NCBI GenBank assembly: GCA_946886245.1
Contig: CAMPIF010000031.1
Location: 1 to 16,698 of the forward strand
Direction of reading: 5' to 3'
Length of the DNA: 16,698 nucleotides
From: Ectopseudomonas composti
GTDB lineage: Bacteria > Pseudomonadota > Gammaproteobacteria > Pseudomonadales > Pseudomonadaceae
Both the position numbers and the translations under genes were made by a program. This document shows positions 7,604 to 14,541 of the stretch, piece by piece; within the stretch, counting starts at the first letter, position 1; each line of letters starts with the position of its first letter. Under the pieces are notes generated by a model. That model was not told the origin of the DNA and did no database searches. It was given only the letters and a program-made list of their open reading frames with translations.

Positions 7604-9283
7604 ATGAGTGATAAGAATAACGAAGACCTGAAACGCCAGGCCTCGGAAAACACCCTGGGACTCAACCCGGTGATTGGTATCCGCGGCAAGGATCTCCTGA
7701 CCTCTGCCCGCATGGTGCTCTCCCAGGCACTCAAGCAACCCTTCCACAGCGCCAAGCACGTCGCCCATTTCGGCCTCGAACTGAAGAACGTCATGCTCGG
7801 CCAGTCCGCGCTCATGCCCGAAGATGGCGACCGCCGCTTCGCCGATCCGGCCTGGAGCCAAAATCCGCTGTATCGCCGCTACCTGCAAACCTACCTGGCC
7901 TGGCGCAAGGAACTGCACGACTGGATCGAGCACAGCTCGCTGTCCGAGCAGGACGCCAGCCGCGGCCACTTCGTCATCAACCTGATGACCGAAGCCATGG
8001 CCCCATCCAACAGCATGGCCAACCCGGCCGCCGTCAAACGCTTCTTCGAAACCGGCGGCAAGAGCCTGCTCGACGGCCTCTCGCATCTGGCCAAGGACAT
8101 GGTGCACAACGGCGGCATGCCCAGCCAGGTGAACATGGAGGCTTTCGAGGTCGGCAAGAACCTGGCCACCACCGACGGCGCCGTGGTGTTCCGCAACGAC
8201 GTGCTGGAACTGATCCAGTACAAGCCGATCACCGAGAGCGTGCACGAGCGCCCGCTGCTGGTGGTGCCACCGCAGATCAACAAGTTCTACATCTTCGACC
8301 TGTCGCCGGACAAGAGCCTGGCGCGCTTCCTGTTGCGCAGCCAGGTACAGACCTTCGTGGTCAGCTGGCGCAACCCGACCAAGGCACAGCGCGAGTGGGG
8401 CCTGTCCACCTACATCGAGGCGCTCAAGGAAGCCATCGACGTGATCTGCGCCATCACCGGCAGCAAGGACGTCAACATGCTTGGCGCCTGTTCCGGCGGC
8501 CTGACCACCGCCTCCCTGCTCGGCCACTACGCTGCGCTTGGCCAGCAGAAGGTCAACGCCCTGACCCTGCTGGTCAGCGTGCTCGACACCCAGCTCGACA
8601 CCCAGGTTGCCCTGTTCGCCGACGAGAAGACCCTGGAAGCCGCCAAGCGCCGCTCCTACCAGGCCGGCGTGCTGGAAGGCAGCGACATGGCCAAGGTGTT
8701 CGCCTGGATGCGCCCCAACGACCTGATCTGGAACTACTGGGTCAACAACTACCTGCTCGGCAATGAGCCGCCGGTGTTCGACATCCTCTACTGGAACAAC
8801 GACACCACGCGTCTGCCGGCCGCACTGCACGGCGAGTTCATCGACATGTTCCAGACCAACCCGCTGACCCGCCCGGGTGCGCTGGAAGTCTGCGGCACAC
8901 CGATCGACCTGAAGCAGGTCACCTGTGATTTCTTCGTCGTCGCCGGCACCACCGACCACATCACGCCGTGGGATTCCTGCTACAAGTCGGCGCACCTGTT
9001 CGGCGGCAAGTGCGAGTTCGTGCTGTCCAACAGCGGCCATATCCAGAGCATTCTCAACCCGCCGGGCAACCCCAAGGCGCGCTACATGACCAACAGCGAG
9101 ATGCCGCTGGACCCGAAGGCCTGGCAGGAAAGCTCGACCAAGCACGCCGACTCCTGGTGGCTGCACTGGCAAAGCTGGCTGGCCGAGCGTTCGGGCAATA
9201 CCAAGAACGCTCCCCGCGCACTGGGCAACAAGAAATTCCCGGCCGGCGAAGCCGCTCCGGGCACCTATGTACACGAACGCTGA
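7604..9283 (+). CDS. phaC1: Class II poly(3-hydroxyalkanoate) synthase 1
   Basis: PhaC1 polymerises medium-chain-length (R)-3-hydroxyacyl-CoA into PHA at the granule surface, releasing CoA. The product has 559 residues, the usual class II length. It has the N-terminal PhaC domain, then an alpha/beta hydrolase core with the lipase-like box GACSGG, whose nucleophile is Cys296. Asp451 (in TTDHITPW) and His479 (in NSGHIQS) complete the catalytic triad at the positions known for Pseudomonas PhaC1. The C-terminus EAAPGTYVHER is typical. ATG 7604 is preceded by GGAG at 7592-7595. It is the first gene of the phaC1-phaZ-phaC2-phaD unit, behind sigma-70-like and sigma-54-like sites and with an A-rich Crc/Hfq motif at codons 4-6. 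A 65-bp segment is identical to phaC2. Identification is firm. Confidence 0.98.
   Translation: MSDKNNEDLKRQASENTLGLNPVIGIRGKDLLTSARMVLSQALKQPFHSAKHVAHFGLELKNVMLGQSALMPEDGDRRFADPAWSQNPLYRRYLQTYLAWRKELHDWIEHSSLSEQDASRGHFVINLMTEAMAPSNSMANPAAVKRFFETGGKSLLDGLSHLAKDMVHNGGMPSQVNMEAFEVGKNLATTDGAVVFRNDVLELIQYKPITESVHERPLLVVPPQINKFYIFDLSPDKSLARFLLRSQVQTFVVSWRNPTKAQREWGLSTYIEALKEAIDVICAITGSKDVNMLGACSGGLTTASLLGHYAALGQQKVNALTLLVSVLDTQLDTQVALFADEKTLEAAKRRSYQAGVLEGSDMAKVFAWMRPNDLIWNYWVNNYLLGNEPPVFDILYWNNDTTRLPAALHGEFIDMFQTNPLTRPGALEVCGTPIDLKQVTCDFFVVAGTTDHITPWDSCYKSAHLFGGKCEFVLSNSGHIQSILNPPGNPKARYMTNSEMPLDPKAWQESSTKHADSWWLHWQSWLAERSGNTKNAPRALGNKKFPAGEAAPGTYVHER
7613..7620 (+). promoter_or_regulatory. A-rich Crc/Hfq-type catabolite activity motif at start of phaC1
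   Basis: AAGAATAA in codons 4-6 of phaC1 fits the AAnAAnAA motif bound by Hfq with Crc in pseudomonads, which blocks translation when preferred carbon is present. Crc inhibition of phaC1 is known in P. putida. The position right after the start codon is typical. Confidence 0.6.
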
Positions 9284-9301
9284 CTTTCAGTTTCAACCGC
9301 A

Positions 9302-9321
9302 GCGGCACTGGGAAGTGCCGC
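9302..9321 (+). terminator. Hairpin in phaC1-phaZ gap (attenuator or processing site)
   Basis: GCGGCACT (9302-9309), loop GGGA, AGTGCCGC (9314-9321) is a perfect 8-bp stem 19 bp after the phaC1 stop. No T tract follows, so a full rho-independent terminator is unlikely; it may protect the upstream 3' end. A second, weaker palindrome with ends CTGGAG/CTCCAG lies at 9370-9398, just before phaZ. Confidence 0.5.
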
Positions 9322-9424
9322 ACGCCACGACGGTCTGACCGGCGTGGAACCAGGTAACCCCTGGTAACCCTGGAGGCGGCCCGGACGGCCCTCTCCAGCG
9401 CTCAACTGCACAGGGGCTGCGCCT

Positions 9425-10282
9425 ATGCCGCAACCATTCGTATTCCGTACCATCGACCTCGATGGGCAGACCATCCGCACCGCGGTGCGGCCAGGCAACA
9501 GCCAGTTGGTGCCGCTGCTGATCTTCAACGGCATCGGCGCCAACCTGGAGTTGGTGATGCCCTTCGTCGCCGCCCTGGATCCAGAGCTGGAGATCATCGC
9601 CTTCGACGTACCCGGTGTTGGCGGCTCCTCCACGCCAGCCACGCCCTACCGCTTCCCTGGCCTGGCCAAGCTGGCGGCGCGCATGCTCGATTACCTCGAC
9701 TACGGTCAGGTCAATGCCATCGGCGTGTCCTGGGGCGGCGCCCTGGCGCAACAGTTCGCGCATGACTATCCCGAGCGCTGCAAGAAGCTGATCCTCGCCG
9801 CCACCTCGGCCGGCGCGGTGATGGTGCCGGGCAAGCCCAAGGTGCTCTGGCGCATGGCCAGCCCGCGGCGCTACGTGCAGCCGTCCTATGGCGTGCGCAT
9901 CGCCCCGGACATCTACGGCGGTGCCTTCCGCCGTGACCCCAAGCTGGCCATGGCGCATGCCAGCAAGGTGCGCTCGGGCGGCAAGATGGGCTACTACTGG
10001 CAGTTGTTCGCCGGCCTCGGCTGGACCAGCATCCACTGGCTGCACAAGATCCGCCAACCGACCCTGGTGATGGCCGGCGATGACGACCCGCTGATTCCGC
10101 TGATCAACATGCGTCTGCTGGCCTGGCGCATTCCCAACGCCGAATTGCACGTGATCGACGACGGCCACCTGTTCCTGGTGACCCGCGCCGAAGCGGTGGC
10201 GCCGATCATCATGAAGTTTCTCGAGGAGGAACGGCACCGCGCGGTGATGCACCCGCAGCCCGCGCCCGTGCGCCAGCACTGA
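9425..10282 (+). CDS. phaZ: Intracellular mcl-PHA depolymerase
   Basis: PhaZ hydrolyses stored mcl-PHA in the granule to release 3-hydroxyalkanoic acids, allowing turnover together with the synthases. The 285-residue product is an alpha/beta hydrolase without a signal peptide, as expected for the intracellular enzyme. The GxSxG box reads GVSWG with nucleophile Ser102; Asp221 (GDDDPL) and His248 (DDGHLF) complete the triad at the same numbers as in P. putida PhaZ. FNGIGANLE near residue 35 would supply the oxyanion loop. It lies between the two synthase genes, in the same direction, with a 141-bp gap upstream and 203 bp downstream, both containing hairpins. In older literature the gene is also called phaD or phaB. 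Identification is firm. Confidence 0.97.
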   Translation: MPQPFVFRTIDLDGQTIRTAVRPGNSQLVPLLIFNGIGANLELVMPFVAALDPELEIIAFDVPGVGGSSTPATPYRFPGLAKLAARMLDYLDYGQVNAIGVSWGGALAQQFAHDYPERCKKLILAATSAGAVMVPGKPKVLWRMASPRRYVQPSYGVRIAPDIYGGAFRRDPKLAMAHASKVRSGGKMGYYWQLFAGLGWTSIHWLHKIRQPTLVMAGDDDPLIPLINMRLLAWRIPNAELHVIDDGHLFLVTRAEAVAPIIMKFLEEERHRAVMHPQPAPVRQH

Positions 10283-10283
10283 C

Positions 10284-10300
10284 CGCACCAGCATGGTGCG
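10284..10300 (+). other. Hairpin immediately after phaZ stop
   Basis: CGCACCA (10284-10290), loop GCA, TGGTGCG (10294-10300) is a perfect 7-bp stem starting one base after the phaZ stop codon. No T tract follows. It probably protects the 3' end or pauses polymerase ahead of the stronger terminator-like structure downstream. Confidence 0.45.
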
Positions 10301-10321
10301 CAATGTTCTGCGTGCTCGACA

Positions 10322-10349
10322 AAGGGGCCGCTTGAGGCCTCTTGCTTTT
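10322..10349 (+). terminator. Terminator-like hairpin between phaZ and phaC2
   Basis: AAGGGGCC (10322-10329) pairs with GGCCTCTT (10336-10343) over 8 bp including one G-U pair, with a 6-nt loop, followed by GC and TTTT (10346-10349). The short T run suggests partial termination, which would lower phaC2-phaD relative to phaC1-phaZ. Confidence 0.5.
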
Positions 10350-10485
10350 CGACGCGGCGCTCTGGAATGCACTTCCCGCGCGCCTGGTACAGGGCTTGCT
10401 GCACACCGTGCACAAGTACAAGGTGCGTGTCAGGCAGTCCGCGCCATGAAAGTCTCTAGACGGTTTGACGACGGAGTGTTGCCCC

Positions 10486-12168
10486 ATGCGAGACAAGTCG
10501 AACCCGGCTTCACTGCCGGCACCTGCCAGTTTCATGAACGCCCAGAGCGCGGTGGTCGGCGTGCGCGGTCGCGATCTGTTGTCCACCATGCGCCTGCTGG
10601 CCGCCCAGGGCCTGAAGAATCCGGTGCGCAGTGGACGTCATCTGCTGGCCTTCGGCGGCCAGCTTGGCCGGGTGCTGCTCGGCGATACCCTGCACAAGGT
10701 CAATCCGCAGGATGCGCGTTTCGCTGATCCGACCTGGCACCTCAACCCCTTCTACCGGCGCAGCCTGCAGGCCTATCTGGCATGGCAGAAACAACTGGCT
10801 GCGTGGATCGACGACAGCGACCTGTCGGCCGATGACCGCGCCCGCGCGCGCTTTCTCGCATCGCTGATGAGCGACGCCCTGTCGCCGTCGAACAGCCCGC
10901 TCAACCCGCAGGCGCTCAAGGAGCTGTTCAACACCGGGGGCAGCAGTGCATTCAAGGGCTTGCGCCACCTGCTCGACGACCTGCTGAACAACGATGGCCT
11001 GCCTAGCCAGGTCAGCAGACATGCCTTCGAGGTCGGCCGCAATCTGGCCTGCACGCCAGGCGCCGTGGTGTTTCGCAACGAACTGCTGGAGCTGATCCAG
11101 TACAAACCGATGAGCGAAAAGCAGTACCTGCGCCCGCTGCTGATCGTCCCGCCACAGATCAACAAGTACTACATATTCGACCTGTCCAACGACAAGAGCT
11201 TCGTCCAGTACGCGCTGAAGAACGGCCTGCAGACCTTCATGATCAGCTGGCGCAACCCCGACCCGCGTCACCGCGAATGGGGCCTGTCTAGCTATGTGCA
11301 AGCCGTCGAGGAGGCCGTCGATGCCTGCCGCGCCATCACCGGCAGCAAGGACGTCAATCTGCTCGGCGCCTGCGCCGGCGGCCTGACCATCGCAGCCCTG
11401 CAAGGCCACCTGCAGGCACGCCGCCAACTACGCAAGATTTTCAGCGCCACTTACATGGTCAGCCTGCTCGATAGCCAGATCGACAGCCCGGCGATGCTCT
11501 TTGCCGACGAGGAAACCCTCGAGTCGGCCAAGCGCCGCTCCTACCAGCAAGGCGTACTGGACGGTCGCGACATGGCCAGGGTATTCGCCTGGATGCGCCC
11601 CAACGACCTGATCTGGAACTACTGGGTCAACAACTACCTGCTCGGCAAGCAGCCGCCGGCCTTCGACATCCTCTACTGGAACAACGACAACACCCGTCTG
11701 CCTGCGGCGCTGCATGGCGACCTGATCGATTTCTTCAAGCACAACCCGCTCAGCCGTCCAGGTGCGCTGGAGGTCTGCGGTACGCCGGTGGATCTGGCCA
11801 AGGTCAACGTCGACAGCTTCAGCGTGGCCGGCATCAACGATCACATCACGCCCTGGGATGCGGTCTATCGCTCGACCCTGCTGCTTGGTGGCAACCGCCG
11901 TTTCATCCTGTCCAACAGCGGGCATATCCAGAGCATTCTCAACCCGCCGGGCAACCCCAAGGCCAACTACTACGAGAACACCAAGCTCACCTCCGACCCG
12001 CGCGCCTGGTATCACGACGCCCAGCACCAGCAAGGCAGCTGGTGGCCCCAGTGGCTGGAGTGGATGCAGGCGCGCTCCGGCGAGCAACGGGAAACCCTGA
12101 TGGCGCTGGGCAACCAGAACCATCCGCCGATGGAAGCAGCGCCCGGCACCTACGTGCACATTCGCTGA
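10486..12168 (+). CDS. phaC2: Class II poly(3-hydroxyalkanoate) synthase 2
   Basis: PhaC2 is the second mcl-PHA synthase, with the same reaction as PhaC1 but usually different substrate preference and expression. The product from ATG 10486 has 560 residues (MRDKSNPASLPAPASFMNAQ), matching known PhaC2 N-termini, and GGAG at 10473-10476 gives a 9-nt spacing. An in-frame TTG at 10465 would add seven unlikely residues and lacks a ribosome binding site. The catalytic triad is Cys296 in GACAGG, Asp452 in INDHITPW and His480 in NSGHIQS; the box reads C-A-G where PhaC1 has C-S-G, as in other PhaC2 proteins. The C-terminus is EAAPGTYVHIR. The 203-bp gap before it contains a terminator-like hairpin, so expression may be partly uncoupled from phaC1-phaZ. 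Identification is firm. Confidence 0.98.
   Translation: MRDKSNPASLPAPASFMNAQSAVVGVRGRDLLSTMRLLAAQGLKNPVRSGRHLLAFGGQLGRVLLGDTLHKVNPQDARFADPTWHLNPFYRRSLQAYLAWQKQLAAWIDDSDLSADDRARARFLASLMSDALSPSNSPLNPQALKELFNTGGSSAFKGLRHLLDDLLNNDGLPSQVSRHAFEVGRNLACTPGAVVFRNELLELIQYKPMSEKQYLRPLLIVPPQINKYYIFDLSNDKSFVQYALKNGLQTFMISWRNPDPRHREWGLSSYVQAVEEAVDACRAITGSKDVNLLGACAGGLTIAALQGHLQARRQLRKIFSATYMVSLLDSQIDSPAMLFADEETLESAKRRSYQQGVLDGRDMARVFAWMRPNDLIWNYWVNNYLLGKQPPAFDILYWNNDNTRLPAALHGDLIDFFKHNPLSRPGALEVCGTPVDLAKVNVDSFSVAGINDHITPWDAVYRSTLLLGGNRRFILSNSGHIQSILNPPGNPKANYYENTKLTSDPRAWYHDAQHQQGSWWPQWLEWMQARSGEQRETLMALGNQNHPPMEAAPGTYVHIR
11584..11648 (+). repeat. 65-bp exact direct repeat shared by phaC1 and phaC2
   Basis: Bases 11584-11648 of phaC2 are identical to 8699-8763 of phaC1 and encode FAWMRPNDLIWNYWVNNYLL plus the following G. 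The repeats are in the same reading frame and orientation, 2885 bp apart, with phaZ between them. A second exact block of 41 bp lies at 9038-9078 and 11923-11963. Strong protein conservation plus biased codon use may explain this, or gene conversion may have kept it. Confidence 0.9.
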
Positions 12169-12209
12169 AGCGGCATGCTACGAAGAAAGCCCGTGGACAT
12201 GCGCGCCCC

Positions 12210-12249
12210 TCATCCGGTGCTTCGCGCCACCTTCTCCCAAGGGAGAAGG
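12210..12249. repeat. Widespread dyad repeat before phaD
   Basis: The segment ends in a perfect 9-bp palindrome, CCTTCTCCC (12230-12238), AA, GGGAGAAGG (12241-12249). It is preceded by CATCCGGTGC-TTCGC-GCCACC. From memory this arrangement is a common intergenic repeat in many gram-negative genomes. It lacks a T tract and does not carry the GTAG foot of the other REPs here. Confidence 0.6.
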
Positions 12250-12288
12250 GCATAGGAGGTGTCGCTACGCAACTTTTACTAAAGGGAT

Positions 12289-12307
12289 GGCCGGCTTCAC
12301 GCCGGCC
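12289..12307 (+). other. GC-rich hairpin upstream of phaD
   Basis: GGCCGGC (12289-12295), loop TTCAC, GCCGGCC (12301-12307) is a perfect 7-bp stem 44 bp before the phaD ATG. It could be an operator, a translation-modulating hairpin or a weak pause. There is no T tract and I see no convincing promoter in the 183-bp gap. Confidence 0.45.
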
Positions 12308-12351
12308 GGTTATCGTCAGCCATTCGCGCCTAATCGAACAAGAAGCCAAGG

Positions 12352-12966
12352 ATGAAAACCCGCGAGCGCATTTTGCAAGCCGCCCTGCAGTTGTTCAACG
12401 AACAGGGCGAGCCCAACGTTTCTACCCTGGAGATTGCCAACGAGCTGGACATCAGCCCGGGTAATCTCTACTACCACTTCCATGGCAAGGAGCCGCTGAT
12501 ACTGGAGCTGTTCGAACGCTTCCAGAGCGAGATGGCGCCTTTGCTCGACCCGCCCGCAGAAGCCCGACTGGATGTCGAGGACTACTGGCTGTTCCTGCAC
12601 CTGATCGTCGAGCGTCTGTCGCAGTACCGCTTTCTCTTCCAGGATCTGTCCAACCTGGCAGGACGCCTGCCAAAGCTGGCGCGCGGCATTCGCCACTGGC
12701 TGAACGCGCTGAAACGCACGCTGGCCTCCCTGCTTGCCCGCCTGATGGCCGACGGTCAACTGAACAGCGGCACCCAGGCGCTCGGCCAACTGGTCGAGCA
12801 GATCACCCTGACGCTGCTGTTCTCCCTCGACTATCAGCGCATCCTCGACCAGGAAGGTGAAGTGCGCCTGGTGGTGTACCAGATCATGATGCTGGTGGCG
12901 CCGCACCTGAACCAGCCCTCACGCGGTACCGTCGAGCACCTCGCGCAGCGTTATCTGGAAGCCTGA
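12352..12966 (+). CDS. phaD: TetR-family PHA regulator PhaD
   Basis: PhaD is a TetR-like DNA-binding protein; in P. putida it acts as a carbon-source-dependent activator of both the phaC1 and phaI promoters. The 204-residue product begins with a TetR helix-turn-helix domain (residues 1-55: MKTRERILQAALQLF, then TLEIANELDISPGNLYYHF, the recognition helix region). The rest is the helical ligand and dimer domain, divergent as usual for the family. ATG 12352 is preceded only by AAGG very close to the start, so translation may be weak. It is the last gene of the + strand unit and convergent with phaF, separated by a REP pair and a shared terminator. The name rests on position and overall similarity; the family is clear. 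Confidence 0.93.
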   Translation: MKTRERILQAALQLFNEQGEPNVSTLEIANELDISPGNLYYHFHGKEPLILELFERFQSEMAPLLDPPAEARLDVEDYWLFLHLIVERLSQYRFLFQDLSNLAGRLPKLARGIRHWLNALKRTLASLLARLMADGQLNSGTQALGQLVEQITLTLLFSLDYQRILDQEGEVRLVVYQIMMLVAPHLNQPSRGTVEHLAQRYLEA

Positions 12967-13003
12967 TGCGCAGCCGTGCGCACGCCAATGATACGCAGGG
13001 AAT

Positions 13004-13056
13004 GTAGGGCGGGTGCAACCCGCCAGCGCGCAAATGGCGGGTTACACCCGCCCTAC
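13004..13056. repeat. Head-to-head GTAG REP pair (GGCGGGT type)
   Basis: The left unit is GTAG, stem GGCGGGT (13008-13014), loop GCA, ACCCGCC (13018-13024). The right unit is its mirror, ending CACCCGCCCTAC (13045-13056). The whole 53 bp is one imperfect palindrome with a single mismatch (C 13016 / A 13044) outside the 9-base central loop. It lies between convergent phaD and phaF, 37 bp after the phaD stop. Confidence 0.85.
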
Positions 13057-13112
13057 AAAGCCGAGACGCATCCACGGTTGATGCGCATGGCCCGCCCTGT
13101 AAGCAGAAACGC

Positions 13113-13141
13113 AAACGCCCGGCACTAGGCCGGGCGTTTTT
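13113..13141. terminator. Bidirectional rho-independent terminator between phaD and phaF
   Basis: AAACGCCCGGC (13113-13123), loop ACTAG, GCCGGGCGTTT (13129-13139) is an 11-bp perfect stem continued by T residues on the + strand (TTTTT 13137-13141). Read on the - strand the stem is followed by TTTGCGTTT, a weaker tract. It should end phaD readthrough and also phaF transcripts. Confidence 0.88.
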
Positions 13142-13154
13142 GATCCTGAGACAC

Positions 13155-14021
13155 TCAGGACGGCGTGGCTGGAGTTGCCGGGGTGGCAGCCGGAGCCGGT
13201 GCAGCAGCAGGGGCCGCCGCGGCGGCAGGAGCCGGTGCCGGTGCAGCCGGTTTCGGCGCAGCTGCCTTGGGTGCTGCCGGTTTCTTCGCAGCCGGCTTCT
13301 TCGCTGCAGCAGGCTTGGCTGCTGGCTTAGCTGCAGGCTTGGCGGCGGCCGCTGGCTTGACCGTGGGTTTCGCTGCGGCCTTGGCTGCCGGTTTCGCCGC
13401 AGGTTTAGCTGCCGGCTTGGCGGCTGCAGGTTTCGCGGCAGCCGGTTTGGCGGCTGGCTTGGCTGCAGCTTTGGCAGCGGGCTTGGCGGCCGGCTTCGCA
13501 GCAGGTTTGGCAGCGGCTTTCGCAGCCGGCTTGGCGGCAGCCTTCGCGGCAGGTTTGGGCGCAGCTTTGGCAGCAGGCTTGGCGACCGACTTGGCCGATA
13601 CGCCAGCGATCTTCTCCAGCTGCTTGGTCAGGCTGTCGACCTTGTCATTCAACGCCTTGACCTCATTGCGGCTGGGTACACCCAGACGCGAGATGGCATT
13701 GTTCAGACGCTTGTCAAAAGCCTCTTCCAGCTCACCCCACTTGCCGATCGCCTTGCCCCGGACTTCATCGACCTTGGACCTGGCAGAGCCAACCTTGGAG
13801 CCGACACCGGTCTTCACCGCATCGACCTGCTTGTCGACTTCGCTCTTGGCCTGTTTCTCAGCCTTCTCGCCGTCCTTGACCAGCGTGTCGAACAGCTTGG
13901 TGCCGTCCTTGCTGACCTTGGAATAAGCGCCCAAGCCTGCCAACCAGATCTGACGCGAGTATTTCTCGACCTCGCCGATCCAGGAGCTGGTCTGTTTCTC
14001 GGTTTTCTTCTTAACAGCCAT
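13155..14021 (-). CDS. phaF: PHA granule protein PhaF, phasin with histone-like AAKP tail
   Basis: PhaF is a phasin that covers PHA granules and, through its basic tail, binds DNA and helps distribute granules at cell division. The product from ATG 14021 has 288 residues. Residues 1-140 are the phasin domain (WIGEVEKYSRQIWLAGLGAY, then AFDKRLNNAISRLGVPSRNE and a leucine-rich coiled-coil stretch LNDKVDSLTKQLEKI). Residues 141-288 are a low-complexity Ala-Lys-Pro tail of AAKP-type repeats, like H1-like proteins, becoming Pro-Ala rich at the end. I chose MAVKKK because an AAGGAG site lies just upstream; an earlier ATG would overlap phaI and lacks support. The phaI stop and this ribosome binding site overlap (TAAGGAG), so the two genes are probably translationally coupled. 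Confidence 0.96.
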   Translation of the reverse strand: MAVKKKTEKQTSSWIGEVEKYSRQIWLAGLGAYSKVSKDGTKLFDTLVKDGEKAEKQAKSEVDKQVDAVKTGVGSKVGSARSKVDEVRGKAIGKWGELEEAFDKRLNNAISRLGVPSRNEVKALNDKVDSLTKQLEKIAGVSAKSVAKPAAKAAPKPAAKAAAKPAAKAAAKPAAKPAAKPAAKAAAKPAAKPAAAKPAAAKPAAKPAAKPAAKAAAKPTVKPAAAAKPAAKPAAKPAAAKKPAAKKPAAPKAAAPKPAAPAPAPAAAAAPAAAPAPAATPATPATPS

Positions 14022-14031
14022 CCTGATCTCC

Positions 14032-14478
14032 TTATTTGGTACGCGCGACATGCTCGAGCAACGCGCTCAGCTCATCCAGCTTAGCAGAGAGTGCTTCAAC
14101 ATCCTGCTTGGACGGAATGCCGATACGGTTCAGAGCGGAAGCCACGCGAGTATCGAAAGCCTTCTCGATCTTGTCGAGTTGAACTTCGACCTTGCCTTTG
14201 ACACTGGTGACATTGCTGTTGACCGACTGCTTGACCGATTCGATCTGGCTGTTGGCGGCTTCAACCTGCTCGTCGACCAGCTTCTTGCCTTTGCTTTCGA
14301 CGCCTTCACCGGTCTTGACCAGTTCCTTGAAGTATTCGGCCCCCTCGCCACCTGCCTTGGCGTATGCGCCCAGGCCAGCGAGGTAGATCTTGCGGGCATA
14401 GCCCTTCACGTCGTCGAACAGTCCGGCTTTGTCTTCGACCACGGCTTCCACTTTTTTCTTCACGGCAACTTTCGACAT
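14032..14478 (-). CDS. phaI: PHA granule-associated phasin PhaI
   Basis: PhaI is the smaller granule phasin, partner of PhaF. The product from ATG 14478 has 148 residues (MSKVAVKKK), with a GAGGTG-type ribosome binding site just upstream. It resembles the phasin part of PhaF and lacks the AAKP tail: an amphipathic start GYARKIYLAGLGAYAKAG (about 26-43), then helix-rich sequence and KAFDTRVASALNRIGIPSKQDVEAL, parallel to AFDKRLNNAISRLGVPSRNE in PhaF, and a C-terminal heptad-like segment LSAKLDELSALLEHV suited to coiled-coil pairing with PhaF. The shared blocks indicate that phaI and phaF come from one ancestral gene. It is first in the phaIF unit, transcribed away from the PHA_gran_rgn gene's 3' end and converging on phaD. 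Confidence 0.95.
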   Translation of the reverse strand: MSKVAVKKKVEAVVEDKAGLFDDVKGYARKIYLAGLGAYAKAGGEGAEYFKELVKTGEGVESKGKKLVDEQVEAANSQIESVKQSVNSNVTSVKGKVEVQLDKIEKAFDTRVASALNRIGIPSKQDVEALSAKLDELSALLEHVARTK

Positions 14479-14541
14479 GGTGCACCTCACGCGCTTTTAC
14501 AGTTAGCGGAAACGCCCACGGAATGCAGGCTTGGGTACACC

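Noticed and set aside
7391..9274. 627-codon - strand frame opposite phaC1
   Set aside because: Antisense shadow of a highly conserved synthase. It has no recognisable domain and would run through the phaC1 regulatory region.
10465..10485. TTG 10465 as the phaC2 start
   Set aside because: ATG 10486 matches PhaC2 N-termini and has GGAG nine bases upstream. The TTG has neither.
12884..13114. 76-codon - strand frame over the phaD end and the REP pair
   Set aside because: Part of it encodes the REP palindrome, and there is no ribosome binding site or family match.
13165..13600. CRISPR-like or tandem repeat array in the phaF 3' half
   Set aside because: The repeats are short degenerate codon repeats for AAKP in a continuous reading frame, with no spacers of constant length.
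13140..14084. Long + strand open frames opposite phaF, one Ser/Arg/Gly-rich and one Ala/Gly-rich
   Set aside because: They are mirror images of the AAKP-coding repeats, whose GC-rich codons lack stops in other frames. The - strand frame has a phasin domain, a good ribosome binding site and family matches.
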